Below, piece after piece: positions 1 to 6,782 of a stretch of 8,594 nucleotides of DNA. The stretch spans positions 1 to 8,594 of the forward strand of contig CALINM010000175.1 in assembly GCA_938045315.1 (NCBI GenBank), read 5' to 3'. The notes below the pieces were generated by a model, which ran no database searches, had not been told where the DNA came from, and saw only the letters and a list, made by a program, of their open reading frames with translations. The translations under genes and the position numbers were made by a program. The DNA is from an uncultured bacterium. Its GTDB lineage: Bacteria; CALINM01. How positions within the stretch are numbered: the stretch's first letter is position 1; every line of letters starts with the position of its first letter.

Positions 1-165
1 AGAGATTATTAGATTATATTTCTTTCTTGGTAGTTCTTTAAGAGCTTCAAAACCAGTTTTTGCTTCCGTAAAATTAAAATTACCCAATTCTTCTAAGCCA
101 GAAATAATAAAAGCTCTCATAGCGCTTGAGTCATCAACTATTAATATTGTTTTTTCATCTTCCAT
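1..165 (-). CDS. CheY-like response regulator, N-terminal part (runs off the window)
   Basis: I translated the minus strand from the ATG at 165-163 and found 55 uninterrupted codons to base 1. The protein opens MEDEKTILIVDDSSAMRAFI, the classic first beta strand and acidic pair (D11, D12) of a receiver domain. It continues through a second strand (FNFTEAKTGFEAL) to YNLIIS. In this family the next residue is normally the phospho-accepting Asp, so residue 56 should be that Asp and lies just outside the window. Only about the first half of the receiver is visible, so a stand-alone CheY and a longer regulator with an output domain cannot be told apart. The start is 3 nt after the stop of the DUF4388 gene, which implies translation from the same mRNA. 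It is probably a cytoplasmic phosphorelay protein; its partner kinase is unknown. Confidence 0.88.
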   Translation of the reverse strand, partial: MEDEKTILIVDDSSAMRAFIISGLEELGNFNFTEAKTGFEALKELPRKKYNLIIS

Positions 166-168
166 ATT

Positions 169-1785
169 TTAATTTAACTCCCCCTTTGCTTTTTTTTCAA
201 GCAAGAGCCTTTCCATTGTGATACCCGCTTGAGTAAGAAATATTTCTAAAGCGTCCGTGTCTCTAATCGGTTCTTTGTCAGGCAAATTATCACCATAAAG
301 TAAAGCAATAACTTTGCCAGCTGAAATAATTGGTGCAAAAAAAATTTCCGTTGGTTTTTGTCCTCCTAATTTCTCAAGTAATAAAAGAAAGTTTTCATCT
401 TCTATAGGTAAACCTTTAAAAGGTGTTGAGGAATTTATGATTTCTCTGAAAAATCCCCTAAGGGGTAGTGAAAGATTTTTTACCACTTTTAAAGGTTGAT
501 CTATAAATTTATCTAAACCAAATTGTCCAAGCCCCTGTAATGAATCGCTTTTTATTGCAAAAATTACTCCTCTTGGCATTATCTCACTTGCTAATCTGAG
601 AATAAGTAGTATAATTTCATTTCCTGAAGATACCTGTCCAAGTTCGGCAATCATTGATTTTAAAATAGTTAAACCTGGAGTGGTTACTATCTTACTACTA
701 TCTTCTTTTATTTCAAATTCTTCTTTTAATTCCTTATCCCAATGAGTGATCTGTGCTTTTTGAATAGAAGTCGTATCCATTTCTTTTATTGTAGCTTCAA
801 GAGTTTTAATAAAAAAACTCACCTCATCCACAATATTTTCTTTGTTAAATAATCTTCTTTTTGGTTTTTTTATGATATTGATGTTTTTTGCTCTCAATTT
901 CTCTTCTACTTCTGGCACTGAATATTCACAAAGTGCAATAATTTTAGATTCTCCCTGGTTTAAAAGTTGCTCTATAATATCCAGTCCCCCTAAAACACCA
1001 GAACCGTCTGGTTTTATAATAAAAAGTGAAACTATGGGTAAAACACATTTACCAGCATTTTTAAGGGAACTATATTTTATGAGAGCATCATTAATGTTAT
1101 CAGCGTTTTCAACCTCATAATTTTTTTCCATAAACCTTTTTGTCACGTGAACAAAAAAATTATTATCATCAATTATTAATAATACGGGTTTTGATAAAGA
1201 TTGCTCTATAATTGGTTCTTCTACTGTTTCAAGTTTTGATGTCTCTGGCTCTTTAATAATAGTTTCCAGTTGTCCTTCATCAGCAAGACGTGAACCTTCC
1301 ATGGCAAGGAATTGGGGATTGAGTCCCTTAGCTTTGGGCAAGTCATACTGTAAAAGATCGACTGTTAATTCATCTTCAACTATATCATCTATTAATTCAA
1401 ATCTAAACTCACCTTCAAGCCAGTAAAAAAGACTAAAAACAGATTTTTCAATAAGTTCAGTAACACATTCTTCTATTTTATCTTTTGGAATATTGAAATT
1501 GTTAATTAGAATCCATCCTAATTTTTGTTGTTTATTTAATGACTGTTGATATTGTAATGCTTTTTTTAAAATATCTGGAGTTACATACCCTTTATGAATC
1601 AAAAGTTCGCCCAAATTTACCCTATAGGCATCAGAATATGCTGTTACCACTTTTCCTTTATAAAAGTAAATTCTTCCTTCTCTTTTATTGCTCTTTATGT
1701 GAAGAATACCAGACTTTCCGCTAAGTGCAACAATCTGTAATATTTCTCCAAGTCCTAAATCTTCTAATCTTCCAACTAAACTCAT
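169..1785 (-). CDS. DUF4388 (PATAN-type) protein with degenerate receiver and GAF-like domains
   Basis: This is a cytoplasmic signalling protein of 538 aa, numbered from the ATG at 1785. Residues 1-150 match the DUF4388/PATAN type: it opens MSLVGRLEDLGLGEILQIV, then has GKSGILHI and GRIYFYKGKVV. After a Glu-rich linker, residues about 199-330 form a receiver fold with the acidic pair D206/D207 (LLIIDD) and the switch Lys in KKP (K307). The phospho-acceptor position is Phe (F255, in VSLFIIKPDGSG), and the usual Thr/Ser is Cys (C286). Residues about 372-532 look like a GAF-type sensor domain (TILKSMIAELG to LALLYGDNLPD-like region, then a terminal helix). No signal peptide or membrane segment is seen. 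A TTG nine bases upstream would extend the frame, but it overlaps a TATAAT element and the family usually starts MSLxG. The gene lies 59 bp after uvrC and 3 bp before the CheY-like gene. Its ligand and output are not known. Confidence 0.8.
   Translation of the reverse strand: MSLVGRLEDLGLGEILQIVALSGKSGILHIKSNKREGRIYFYKGKVVTAYSDAYRVNLGELLIHKGYVTPDILKKALQYQQSLNKQQKLGWILINNFNIPKDKIEECVTELIEKSVFSLFYWLEGEFRFELIDDIVEDELTVDLLQYDLPKAKGLNPQFLAMEGSRLADEGQLETIIKEPETSKLETVEEPIIEQSLSKPVLLIIDDNNFFVHVTKRFMEKNYEVENADNINDALIKYSSLKNAGKCVLPIVSLFIIKPDGSGVLGGLDIIEQLLNQGESKIIALCEYSVPEVEEKLRAKNINIIKKPKRRLFNKENIVDEVSFFIKTLEATIKEMDTTSIQKAQITHWDKELKEEFEIKEDSSKIVTTPGLTILKSMIAELGQVSSGNEIILLILRLASEIMPRGVIFAIKSDSLQGLGQFGLDKFIDQPLKVVKNLSLPLRGFFREIINSSTPFKGLPIEDENFLLLLEKLGGQKPTEIFFAPIISAGKVIALLYGDNLPDKEPIRDTDALEIFLTQAGITMERLLLEKKAKGELN
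178..187 (-). promoter_or_regulatory. Candidate ribosome binding site for the CheY-like gene
   Basis: Read on the minus strand this is AAAGGGGGAG, inside the last codons of the DUF4388 gene and ending 12 nt before the ATG at 165. The purine-rich GGGGGAG can pair with a CCTCC anti-Shine-Dalgarno core, although the spacing is longer than ideal. It is notable because the five other gene starts in the window show no such element. This fits an internal operon gene that needs a binding site because its transcript cannot be leaderless. Confidence 0.45.
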
Positions 1786-1793
1786 AATTGACA

Positions 1794-1799
1794 ATTATA
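1794..1799 (-). promoter_or_regulatory. Perfect -10 hexamer just ahead of the DUF4388 gene
   Basis: The minus strand reads TATAAT here, followed by 8 nt (TGTCAATT) and then the ATG at 1785. A transcript starting the usual 6-8 nt after a -10 would begin at or next to the start codon, giving a leaderless mRNA. No convincing -35 is seen. The hexamer sits between uvrC and this gene, so the regulator may be transcribed on its own as well as by read-through from uvrC. Confidence 0.45.
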
Positions 1800-1844
1800 T
1801 CTTTTAAATATTTTTTATAAAAACAAAATTTTAAATCAGCTTAT

Positions 1845-3434
1845 TTATTCAACAAAATATTTTTTTAATCTCCTTTTTAAATGCCTATTAGCAAAACGAT
1901 GAGCTTCTTCTCTTAACTTTACCAATATTTTTAATCCAGGATTATCACTTTTTAGAACCAGCGGGTTTTTTCTATTTAAAATGTAAATGGAATTTTTTTC
2001 ATCCTTCGCGATGGAAGCGATAAAGATGTCTTTTAGCTTTAACTCATCAATAACCTTTTTAGCTATGTTCAGTTGACCCTTTCCTCCATCAATTAGCAAA
2101 ATATCTGGATATTTCCATTCAATGTGATTAAACCTTCTTTTTAAGGCAGAATAAAGAGCATTATAATCATCAAAGCCCTCTTTAACATTGAAGATTCTGT
2201 AGCTATCCCTGAAAAAATCACCATTTTCATAAACTACCATAACACAGGCATTTTTTTTGCCGTATAAGTGGGTTGCGTCGAAGCACTCTATTCGCTCTGG
2301 TTTTTTAGATAGATTAAAAATGTTTTTTAGCATTAATAGACCATTTGATGTTTGTGGAGAGAAAGAAGAAGCATTAAGATTTGCCATAGCAGTTAATTGT
2401 CTGGTCTGGGTGTCGTAAGGTTTTTTAATCTTAACATTAGTCTTTTTGATGTCCTTTAAGTAGGTTTCTATGCTATTTTTTTCTTCTAAATCCATATCTA
2501 TAATGATTTCTTCTGGAAAGATTACGTTTTTTTGGTAATAACTTGTGATAAACTCCGATAATGTATTTTCGGTATCAAAGCTCTTTCTTATGGAAAAATC
2601 TTTTTTATTTATAAGTTTACCAGCCCTTACAAAAAGTAAAGAAATGTTAACAAAATCAGTGCCATCAAAAAAACCAATCACATCAAGACTTTTTAGATTA
2701 GGTCCCTGTACCCCCTGTTTCTTCATTAATTCATCTATTTGACTGATTGTATCTCTTATGAATGCTGCTTTTTCAAAATCTTCTCGTTCTGATGCAGCCC
2801 ACATTTCTTTAATAAGTATTTTTCTTACTTTTTTTATATAGCGACCTTCTAAAAATGAGATAACATTATCTAAAATTTTATTATAGGCTTGTCTTTTTTC
2901 GTCTCGGTTAATGCATGGTGCTATACATTGATTAATATGAAAGTAGAGACAGGGTTTTGTTCGTTTTGAAAAAACTTTATCGCTGCAGTGGCGGAGGGGG
3001 AAAATTTTTTGGATACATGAAATGATTTCACGAATTTTTTTTGCAGATGGGTAAGGACCGAAGTAAAGAGCATCTTTATCATCAATCTTTCTTACAAGCT
3101 CAATTTTTGGAAAATCCTTTTTTCTATCGATTTTAATGCACAGATAATTTTTGTCGTCTTTAAGCTGAATATTATATTTGGGATTATATTTTTTAATTAA
3201 ATTGTTTTCAAGAATAAGTGCTTCTTTCTCGTTATTAGTTAGAATGTATTCTATTTTTTTAACATTTTTTAAAAGAAAGCTTACTTGATATCTATTTTCT
3301 ATACCTTTAAAATATGTAAGAATTCTTTTTTTTAAATTCTTTGCTTTGCCAACATAAAGGACTTTGCTTTCCTTATCCTTCATAATATAAACACCACAGG
3401 CTGAAGGTATATTACAGAATAAGGTTGTATCCAT
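1845..3434 (-). CDS. uvrC: Excinuclease ABC subunit C, lacking the C-terminal HhH module
   Basis: UvrC makes the 3' and 5' incisions around a lesion marked by UvrB in nucleotide excision repair. Of 529 aa, residues 10-90 form the GIY-YIG nuclease domain (GVY 14-16, YVG 27-29, R37, catalytic-type E76). Cys150, 162, 170 and 174 have the same 12/8/4 spacing as the Fe-S ligand cysteines of E. coli UvrC. Residues 201-236 are the UVR motif (DFEKAAFIRDTISQID) that contacts UvrB. The RNase H-like endonuclease domain holds D386 (ECFDATH), D422/D423, D449 (LLIDGGKGQL) and H512 (EEAHRFA), so both active sites look intact. The chain ends 17 residues after H512. The helix-hairpin-helix pair that normally follows (E. 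coli UvrC is about 610 aa) is missing, and the 50 bp downstream cannot encode it. No Shine-Dalgarno is evident. It is the first gene of a possible operon with the two regulators. Confidence 0.96.
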   Translation of the reverse strand: MDTTLFCNIPSACGVYIMKDKESKVLYVGKAKNLKKRILTYFKGIENRYQVSFLLKNVKKIEYILTNNEKEALILENNLIKKYNPKYNIQLKDDKNYLCIKIDRKKDFPKIELVRKIDDKDALYFGPYPSAKKIREIISCIQKIFPLRHCSDKVFSKRTKPCLYFHINQCIAPCINRDEKRQAYNKILDNVISFLEGRYIKKVRKILIKEMWAASEREDFEKAAFIRDTISQIDELMKKQGVQGPNLKSLDVIGFFDGTDFVNISLLFVRAGKLINKKDFSIRKSFDTENTLSEFITSYYQKNVIFPEEIIIDMDLEEKNSIETYLKDIKKTNVKIKKPYDTQTRQLTAMANLNASSFSPQTSNGLLMLKNIFNLSKKPERIECFDATHLYGKKNACVMVVYENGDFFRDSYRIFNVKEGFDDYNALYSALKRRFNHIEWKYPDILLIDGGKGQLNIAKKVIDELKLKDIFIASIAKDEKNSIYILNRKNPLVLKSDNPGLKILVKLREEAHRFANRHLKRRLKKYFVE

Positions 3435-3440
3435 AATTTA

Positions 3441-3449
3441 ATAATAACA
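3441..3449 (-). promoter_or_regulatory. Extended -10 element ahead of uvrC
   Basis: On the minus strand this is TGTTATTAT, a TGn extension plus TATTAT (5 of 6 matches to TATAAT). It is followed by only 6 nt (TAAATT) before the uvrC ATG at 3434. The spacing predicts a leaderless or nearly leaderless transcript. There is no good -35 at 16-18 bp, which an extended -10 may not need. The surrounding A/T tracts (3450-3469) make chance matches likely, so confidence is moderate. Confidence 0.4.
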
Positions 3450-3481
3450 AAAAAAAATTTTAAAAAATACTGACAACTTTA

Positions 3482-3503
3482 AAACATTTATTATGTAATG
3501 TTT
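3482..3503. promoter_or_regulatory. Operator-like inverted repeat between uvrC and the SAM synthetase gene
   Basis: The perfect 7-bp arms AAACATT (3482-3488) and AATGTTT (3497-3503) are separated by 8 nt, giving a 22-bp dyad. Its downstream arm abuts or overlaps a possible -35 (TTGCTA, 3502-3507) of the metK-type gene, a position suited to a repressor. It could also influence the divergent uvrC promoter about 40 bp away. No family-specific operator is recognised, and a 7-bp dyad in 100 bp of AT-rich DNA may arise by chance. Confidence 0.35.
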
Positions 3504-3529
3504 GCTAAATGATAATTTTGTGTTAGTAT
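3502..3529 (+). promoter_or_regulatory. Candidate promoter of the SAM synthetase gene
   Basis: The -10 is TGTTAGTAT (3521-3529), with a TGn extension and TAGTAT, followed by 7 nt before the ATG at 3537. A partial -35, TTGCTA (3502-3507), lies 16 bp upstream. This would give a leaderless mRNA. An alternative promoter, CTGACA (3470-3475) with TGTAAT (3494-3499) at 18 bp spacing, scores better on consensus and would leave a leader of about 30 nt. The sequence alone does not decide between them. Confidence 0.4.
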
Positions 3530-3536
3530 TAATTCT

Positions 3537-4739
3537 ATGATCTATGTGGAGACTATTTCTGGCTATACAATGTCTGAGCAGTTTCTTGAAATTGTGGAAA
3601 GAAAAGGCAAGGGACATCCAGATACAATATGTGATTCCCTTGTTGAATCCATATCAATTGCATTAAGTGAAGAATACAAAAAATGTGTTGGAAGTATAGT
3701 ACATTTTAATATCGATAAAGCATTACTCTCTGCTGGAAAGGTGGAAAAGAGATTTGGTGGTGGTAGAGTGTTAAAGCCAGTTAAGTTTATCGTAGGTGAT
3801 CGGGCTACTTTTTTATGGGGCAATAAAAGAATTCCCATAAGGGATGTAGTTATCGAATCAACAATAAATTGGTTTAAGAAAAATTTAAGGTTTTTCGATC
3901 CAGAAAAAAATCTTGATATAGAGATAGCTCTTTCAGAAGGTTCAACCGAACTAACCAACATTTTCAGAGAAGGGAACAAAAATTTACCTGCCAATGATAC
4001 ATCAGCAGCTGTAGGCTTTTATCCTTTAACACCTGCAGAAAAGGTGGTTTTAGAATTAGAAAAATATCTTAATTCAGAAAACTACAAAACTTTGTATCCA
4101 GAAACGGGTGAAGATGTAAAAATTATGGCTATAAGAAAAGGGGATGAACTTAATTTAACAATAGCTATGCCTTTTATTGCGGAACTTATTTATTCAGAGA
4201 AAGAGTATTTTCAAAAAAAAGAAAAGGTAATGAATAGTATTAAAAAGTTTTTGAGGAAATATTCTGGGACTTTTCATATAAATGTAAGCTTTAATGCCCT
4301 TGATAAAAAGGGGCATGGGATTGATGGTGTTTATCTAACTCTTTTAGGCACTTCTCTTGAGGACGCTGATTCAGGTCAGGTTGGCAGAGGAAATAGAGCA
4401 AATGGTCTTATATCTGTAGCAAGAGCAATTGGAACTGAAGCGGTTGCAGGAAAAAACCCAGTAAGCCATGTGGGAAAAATTTATAGCGTTTTTACTCATT
4501 ATTTAGCCAAAAAAATTCATCAGAAGATTGAAGGTATAAGAGAAATCTATGTATATATGGTTAGTAAAATTGGTAAACCTGTAAATGAACCGGAGGTAGT
4601 ATCTGTTAAGATAATCCCTGAAAAAGGGATTCGATTAATGGATGTATCGGGTAAGATAACAGAACTTATCGAAAAAGAGCTTGCTGAAATGCCACATTTT
4701 TGTGATTTATTGAGTAAGGGAAAATTTTCAATTAACTAA
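3537..4739 (+). CDS. S-adenosylmethionine synthetase, archaeal type
   Basis: The predicted enzyme condenses ATP and L-methionine to S-adenosylmethionine, releasing phosphate and pyrophosphate, in the cytoplasm. The 400-aa protein matches the archaeal-type methionine adenosyltransferase family rather than bacterial MetK. Shared blocks are [16 protein letters not shown] (18-33), FGGG (73-76), a GS-x-L segment near 135, [18 protein letters not shown] (152-169), GEDVKIMA (191-198), [21 protein letters not shown] (281-292) and [16 protein letters not shown] (301-316). The length matches archaeal relatives of about 400 aa. The start is the first ATG in frame, and the family-conserved region begins about 17 residues in. 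No Shine-Dalgarno is visible. It is divergent from uvrC and convergent with uvrB, so it is a single-gene transcript. The neighbouring radical SAM enzyme is a potential consumer of the product. The placement suggests old horizontal transfer, although base composition does not stand out. Confidence 0.92.
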   Translation: MIYVETISGYTMSEQFLEIVERKGKGHPDTICDSLVESISIALSEEYKKCVGSIVHFNIDKALLSAGKVEKRFGGGRVLKPVKFIVGDRATFLWGNKRIPIRDVVIESTINWFKKNLRFFDPEKNLDIEIALSEGSTELTNIFREGNKNLPANDTSAAVGFYPLTPAEKVVLELEKYLNSENYKTLYPETGEDVKIMAIRKGDELNLTIAMPFIAELIYSEKEYFQKKEKVMNSIKKFLRKYSGTFHINVSFNALDKKGHGIDGVYLTLLGTSLEDADSGQVGRGNRANGLISVARAIGTEAVAGKNPVSHVGKIYSVFTHYLAKKIHQKIEGIREIYVYMVSKIGKPVNEPEVVSVKIIPEKGIRLMDVSGKITELIEKELAEMPHFCDLLSKGKFSIN

Positions 4740-6733
4740 ATTTTAGTGACCGCTTTTTCTAACAAAGATTTTATCTCATCTCTAATTTTTGCAGCCCTTT
4801 CAAATTGTAAGTTTTTTGCTGCTTTTTTCATTTCCCTTTGAAGCCTTTTTATAACTTTTTCAAGAGTACTCTCATTCATATGGAAATCCTCTTTAGTTTC
4901 CTCTACTGAGATAGTGTAGTAATCTTTCTCACAAAGTATCCCAAAATCTTCATTAATATTCTTTTTAATTGTTTCTGGAGTTATATTGTTTTTTTGGTTA
5001 TATTCCAGTTGTTTTTCTCTTCTTCTCGTGGCTTCAGCGATAGCATTTTTCATGGCAGGAGTTATTTTATCAGCATAAAAAAGGACTCTTCCATTTAGAT
5101 TTCTTGCGGCTCTCCCGCAAGTTTGAATCAATGATGTTTCAGACCTCAGGAATCCTTCTTTATCAGCATCTAAAATAGCGACAAGTGCAACTTCAGGCAT
5201 GTCTAAGCCTTCGCGTAAAAGATTTATGCCCACAAGCACGTCATAATCACCCTTCCTTAGTTCCTTAATAATTTTTACTCTCTCTATTGTGTCAATATCA
5301 GAATGGAGGTATTTAGCTTTAATACCATGCGTTTGAAGATAACTTGCAAGATCTTCTGCCATTCTAATAGTAAGAGTTGTTATTAATACTCGCTCTCTTT
5401 TTGAGATTGCTTTTTTTATTTCCTTCAAGAGGTCTTCAACTTGATTTTTTGCTGGTCTAACTATAATCTCTGGATCTAACAAACCTGTTGGTCTTATAAT
5501 CTGCTCTACTAACTTATTCTTTTTTCCCAACTCGTATGGACCGGGTGTGGCAGAAACATATATAACCTGGTTTATCCTAACTTCAAACTCTTCAAACTTA
5601 AGAGGGCGATTATCTAAAGCAGAGGGCAATCTAAAGCCAAATTCAACAAGTGTTTTTTTTCTTGAATAATCACCTTCATACATACCCCTTATCTGGGGAA
5701 TTGTAAGATGAGATTCATCAATTATAAGTAGAAAATCTTTCGGGAAAAAATCGATTAAGGTAAATGGTGGTGTTCCGGGTGGTCTTCCATCTAAATGACG
5801 GGAATAATTTTCTATACCCTTACAGTATCCCATCTCTTCAAGGAGTTCTAAATCATATAATGTTCTTTGCTTTAGTCTTTGAGCTTCCAGTAGCTTATTA
5901 TTCTTCTCTAATTCTTCCAAACGGGTTTTTAGCTCCTCCCTTATCGATTTAATGGCATTTTTTAACTGTTCTTCTGGAGTAACATAATGGCTTGCAGGAT
6001 AAATATTAATTTCAGAGAGGCTTTCGTATATTTCACCTGTTAGGGGGTCGAAGGAATAAATATTTTCTACTAAATCATCAAAAAAATTTATTCTATAAGC
6101 TAATTTATCCTCATAAGCAGGGAAAATCTCAATTGTATCTCCTCTAAACCTAAAAGTACCTCTGTAAAAATCGTAGTCATTCCTCACATACTGGATCTTT
6201 ATAAGTTCATGCATAAGTTCTCTCTGGTTATAATACTCATTGACTTTTATGCATATATGCATACTACTGTAATTATTGGGTGAACCAATACCGTAGATAC
6301 ATGATACAGAAGCCACAATAATTACATCATTTCTCTCTAAAAGTGAGTATGTTGCTCTGTGTCTCAGTTTGTCTATCTCTTCGTTTATCGAAGAGTCCTT
6401 TTCAATATACAAATCTCGTTCAGGTAGATATGCTTCAGGTTGATAATAATCGTAATAACTTACGAAATACTCTACAGCATTGTCAGGAAAAAGCTCTTTA
6501 AACTCAAAAAAAAGTTGTGCAGCGAGCGTTTTGTTAGGAGCTATAATAAGAGTTGGTCTTTGAATATTTTGTATAACATGGGCCATTGTAAAAGTTTTTC
6601 CAGAACCTGTTACACCCAATAAAACTAGATGTTTGAGACCGTCTTTAATACCTTTAGTTAATTCCTCTATCGCCTGGGGTTGATCACCTTTAGGTGAAAA
6701 AGAAGATCTTAGTATGAATTTGCCCTTTTTCAT
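4736..6733 (-). CDS. uvrB: Excinuclease ABC subunit B (UvrB)
   Basis: UvrB is the helicase-like damage verifier of nucleotide excision repair: it receives lesions from UvrA and recruits UvrC. The 665-aa length is normal for the family. Visible motifs are Walker A GVTGSGKT (40-47); the beta-hairpin with Y93, Y94, Y96 and Y97, followed by [22 protein letters not shown] (141-152); the DESH box (339-342); SATPGPYE (394-401); motif [14 protein letters not shown] (502-514); and motif [11 protein letters not shown] (537-545) with arginine fingers R541 and R544. The Cys in motif VI replaces a commonly aliphatic residue. The C-terminal UVR motif (about 626-661, [13 protein letters not shown]) is the UvrC contact. 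The ATG at 6733 gives the family-typical FxLxSxFxPKGDQPxAI opening. The TAG stop overlaps the synthetase gene stop by 4 bp. uvrC lies 1.3 kb away on the same strand. Confidence 0.97.
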   Translation of the reverse strand: MKKGKFILRSSFSPKGDQPQAIEELTKGIKDGLKHLVLLGVTGSGKTFTMAHVIQNIQRPTLIIAPNKTLAAQLFFEFKELFPDNAVEYFVSYYDYYQPEAYLPERDLYIEKDSSINEEIDKLRHRATYSLLERNDVIIVASVSCIYGIGSPNNYSSMHICIKVNEYYNQRELMHELIKIQYVRNDYDFYRGTFRFRGDTIEIFPAYEDKLAYRINFFDDLVENIYSFDPLTGEIYESLSEINIYPASHYVTPEEQLKNAIKSIREELKTRLEELEKNNKLLEAQRLKQRTLYDLELLEEMGYCKGIENYSRHLDGRPPGTPPFTLIDFFPKDFLLIIDESHLTIPQIRGMYEGDYSRKKTLVEFGFRLPSALDNRPLKFEEFEVRINQVIYVSATPGPYELGKKNKLVEQIIRPTGLLDPEIIVRPAKNQVEDLLKEIKKAISKRERVLITTLTIRMAEDLASYLQTHGIKAKYLHSDIDTIERVKIIKELRKGDYDVLVGINLLREGLDMPEVALVAILDADKEGFLRSETSLIQTCGRAARNLNGRVLFYADKITPAMKNAIAEATRRREKQLEYNQKNNITPETIKKNINEDFGILCEKDYYTISVEETKEDFHMNESTLEKVIKRLQREMKKAAKNLQFERAAKIRDEIKSLLEKAVTKI

Positions 6734-6741
6734 AACAAAAT

Positions 6742-6747
6742 ATTATA
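6742..6747 (-). promoter_or_regulatory. Perfect -10 hexamer just ahead of uvrB
   Basis: The minus strand reads TATAAT, then 8 nt (ATTTTGTT), then the uvrB ATG at 6733. This is the same hexamer and spacing as at the DUF4388 gene, and it predicts a leaderless uvrB mRNA. A TTAACA at 19 bp spacing is a possible but over-distant -35. On the opposite strand the overlapping TATACT (6744-6749), with TTGCCC (6720-6725) 18 bp upstream, could serve the divergent radical SAM gene, which would make the two promoters overlap. Confidence 0.5.
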
Positions 6748-6766
6748 CTATGAAAAATGTGTATCA

Positions 6767-6775
6767 TGTTAATTT
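6767..6775 (+). promoter_or_regulatory. Weak extended -10-like element ahead of the radical SAM gene
   Basis: TGTTAATTT carries a TGn extension and a TAnnnT hexamer (only the most conserved T, A and final T match), 7 nt before the ATG at 6783. It resembles the elements ahead of uvrC and the SAM synthetase gene in both form and spacing. Taken alone it would not be convincing. The competing TATACT at 6744-6749 would leave a leader of about 26 nt without a Shine-Dalgarno sequence. Confidence 0.28.
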
Positions 6776-6782
6776 TTAAAAT

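Noticed and set aside
1786-1794. TTG start at 1794 for the DUF4388 gene, adding three residues
   Set aside because: The TTG overlaps the last base of a perfect TATAAT, there is no Shine-Dalgarno, and DUF4388 proteins normally start at the MSLxG methionine, which is the ATG at 1785.
3450-3469. A-tract/T-tract stretch as a curved-DNA regulatory element
   Set aside because: Runs of this kind are common in AT-rich intergenic DNA and there is no phased repetition at about 10 bp.
3435-3536. SAM riboswitch ahead of the SAM synthetase gene
   Set aside because: The spacer is only 102 bp, almost pure A/T, shows no conserved multi-helix pattern or terminator, and the best promoter candidates leave little or no leader.
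3563-3994. 143-codon open frame antisense to the SAM synthetase gene
   Set aside because: It lies wholly within a well-conserved gene on the other strand, its translation has no family-like motifs, and it is explained by codon bias of the sense frame.
6734-6782. LexA/SOS box in the uvrB promoter region
   Set aside because: No CTGT-N8-ACAG or GAAC-N4-GTTC pattern is present here or ahead of uvrC. A lineage-specific box cannot be excluded.
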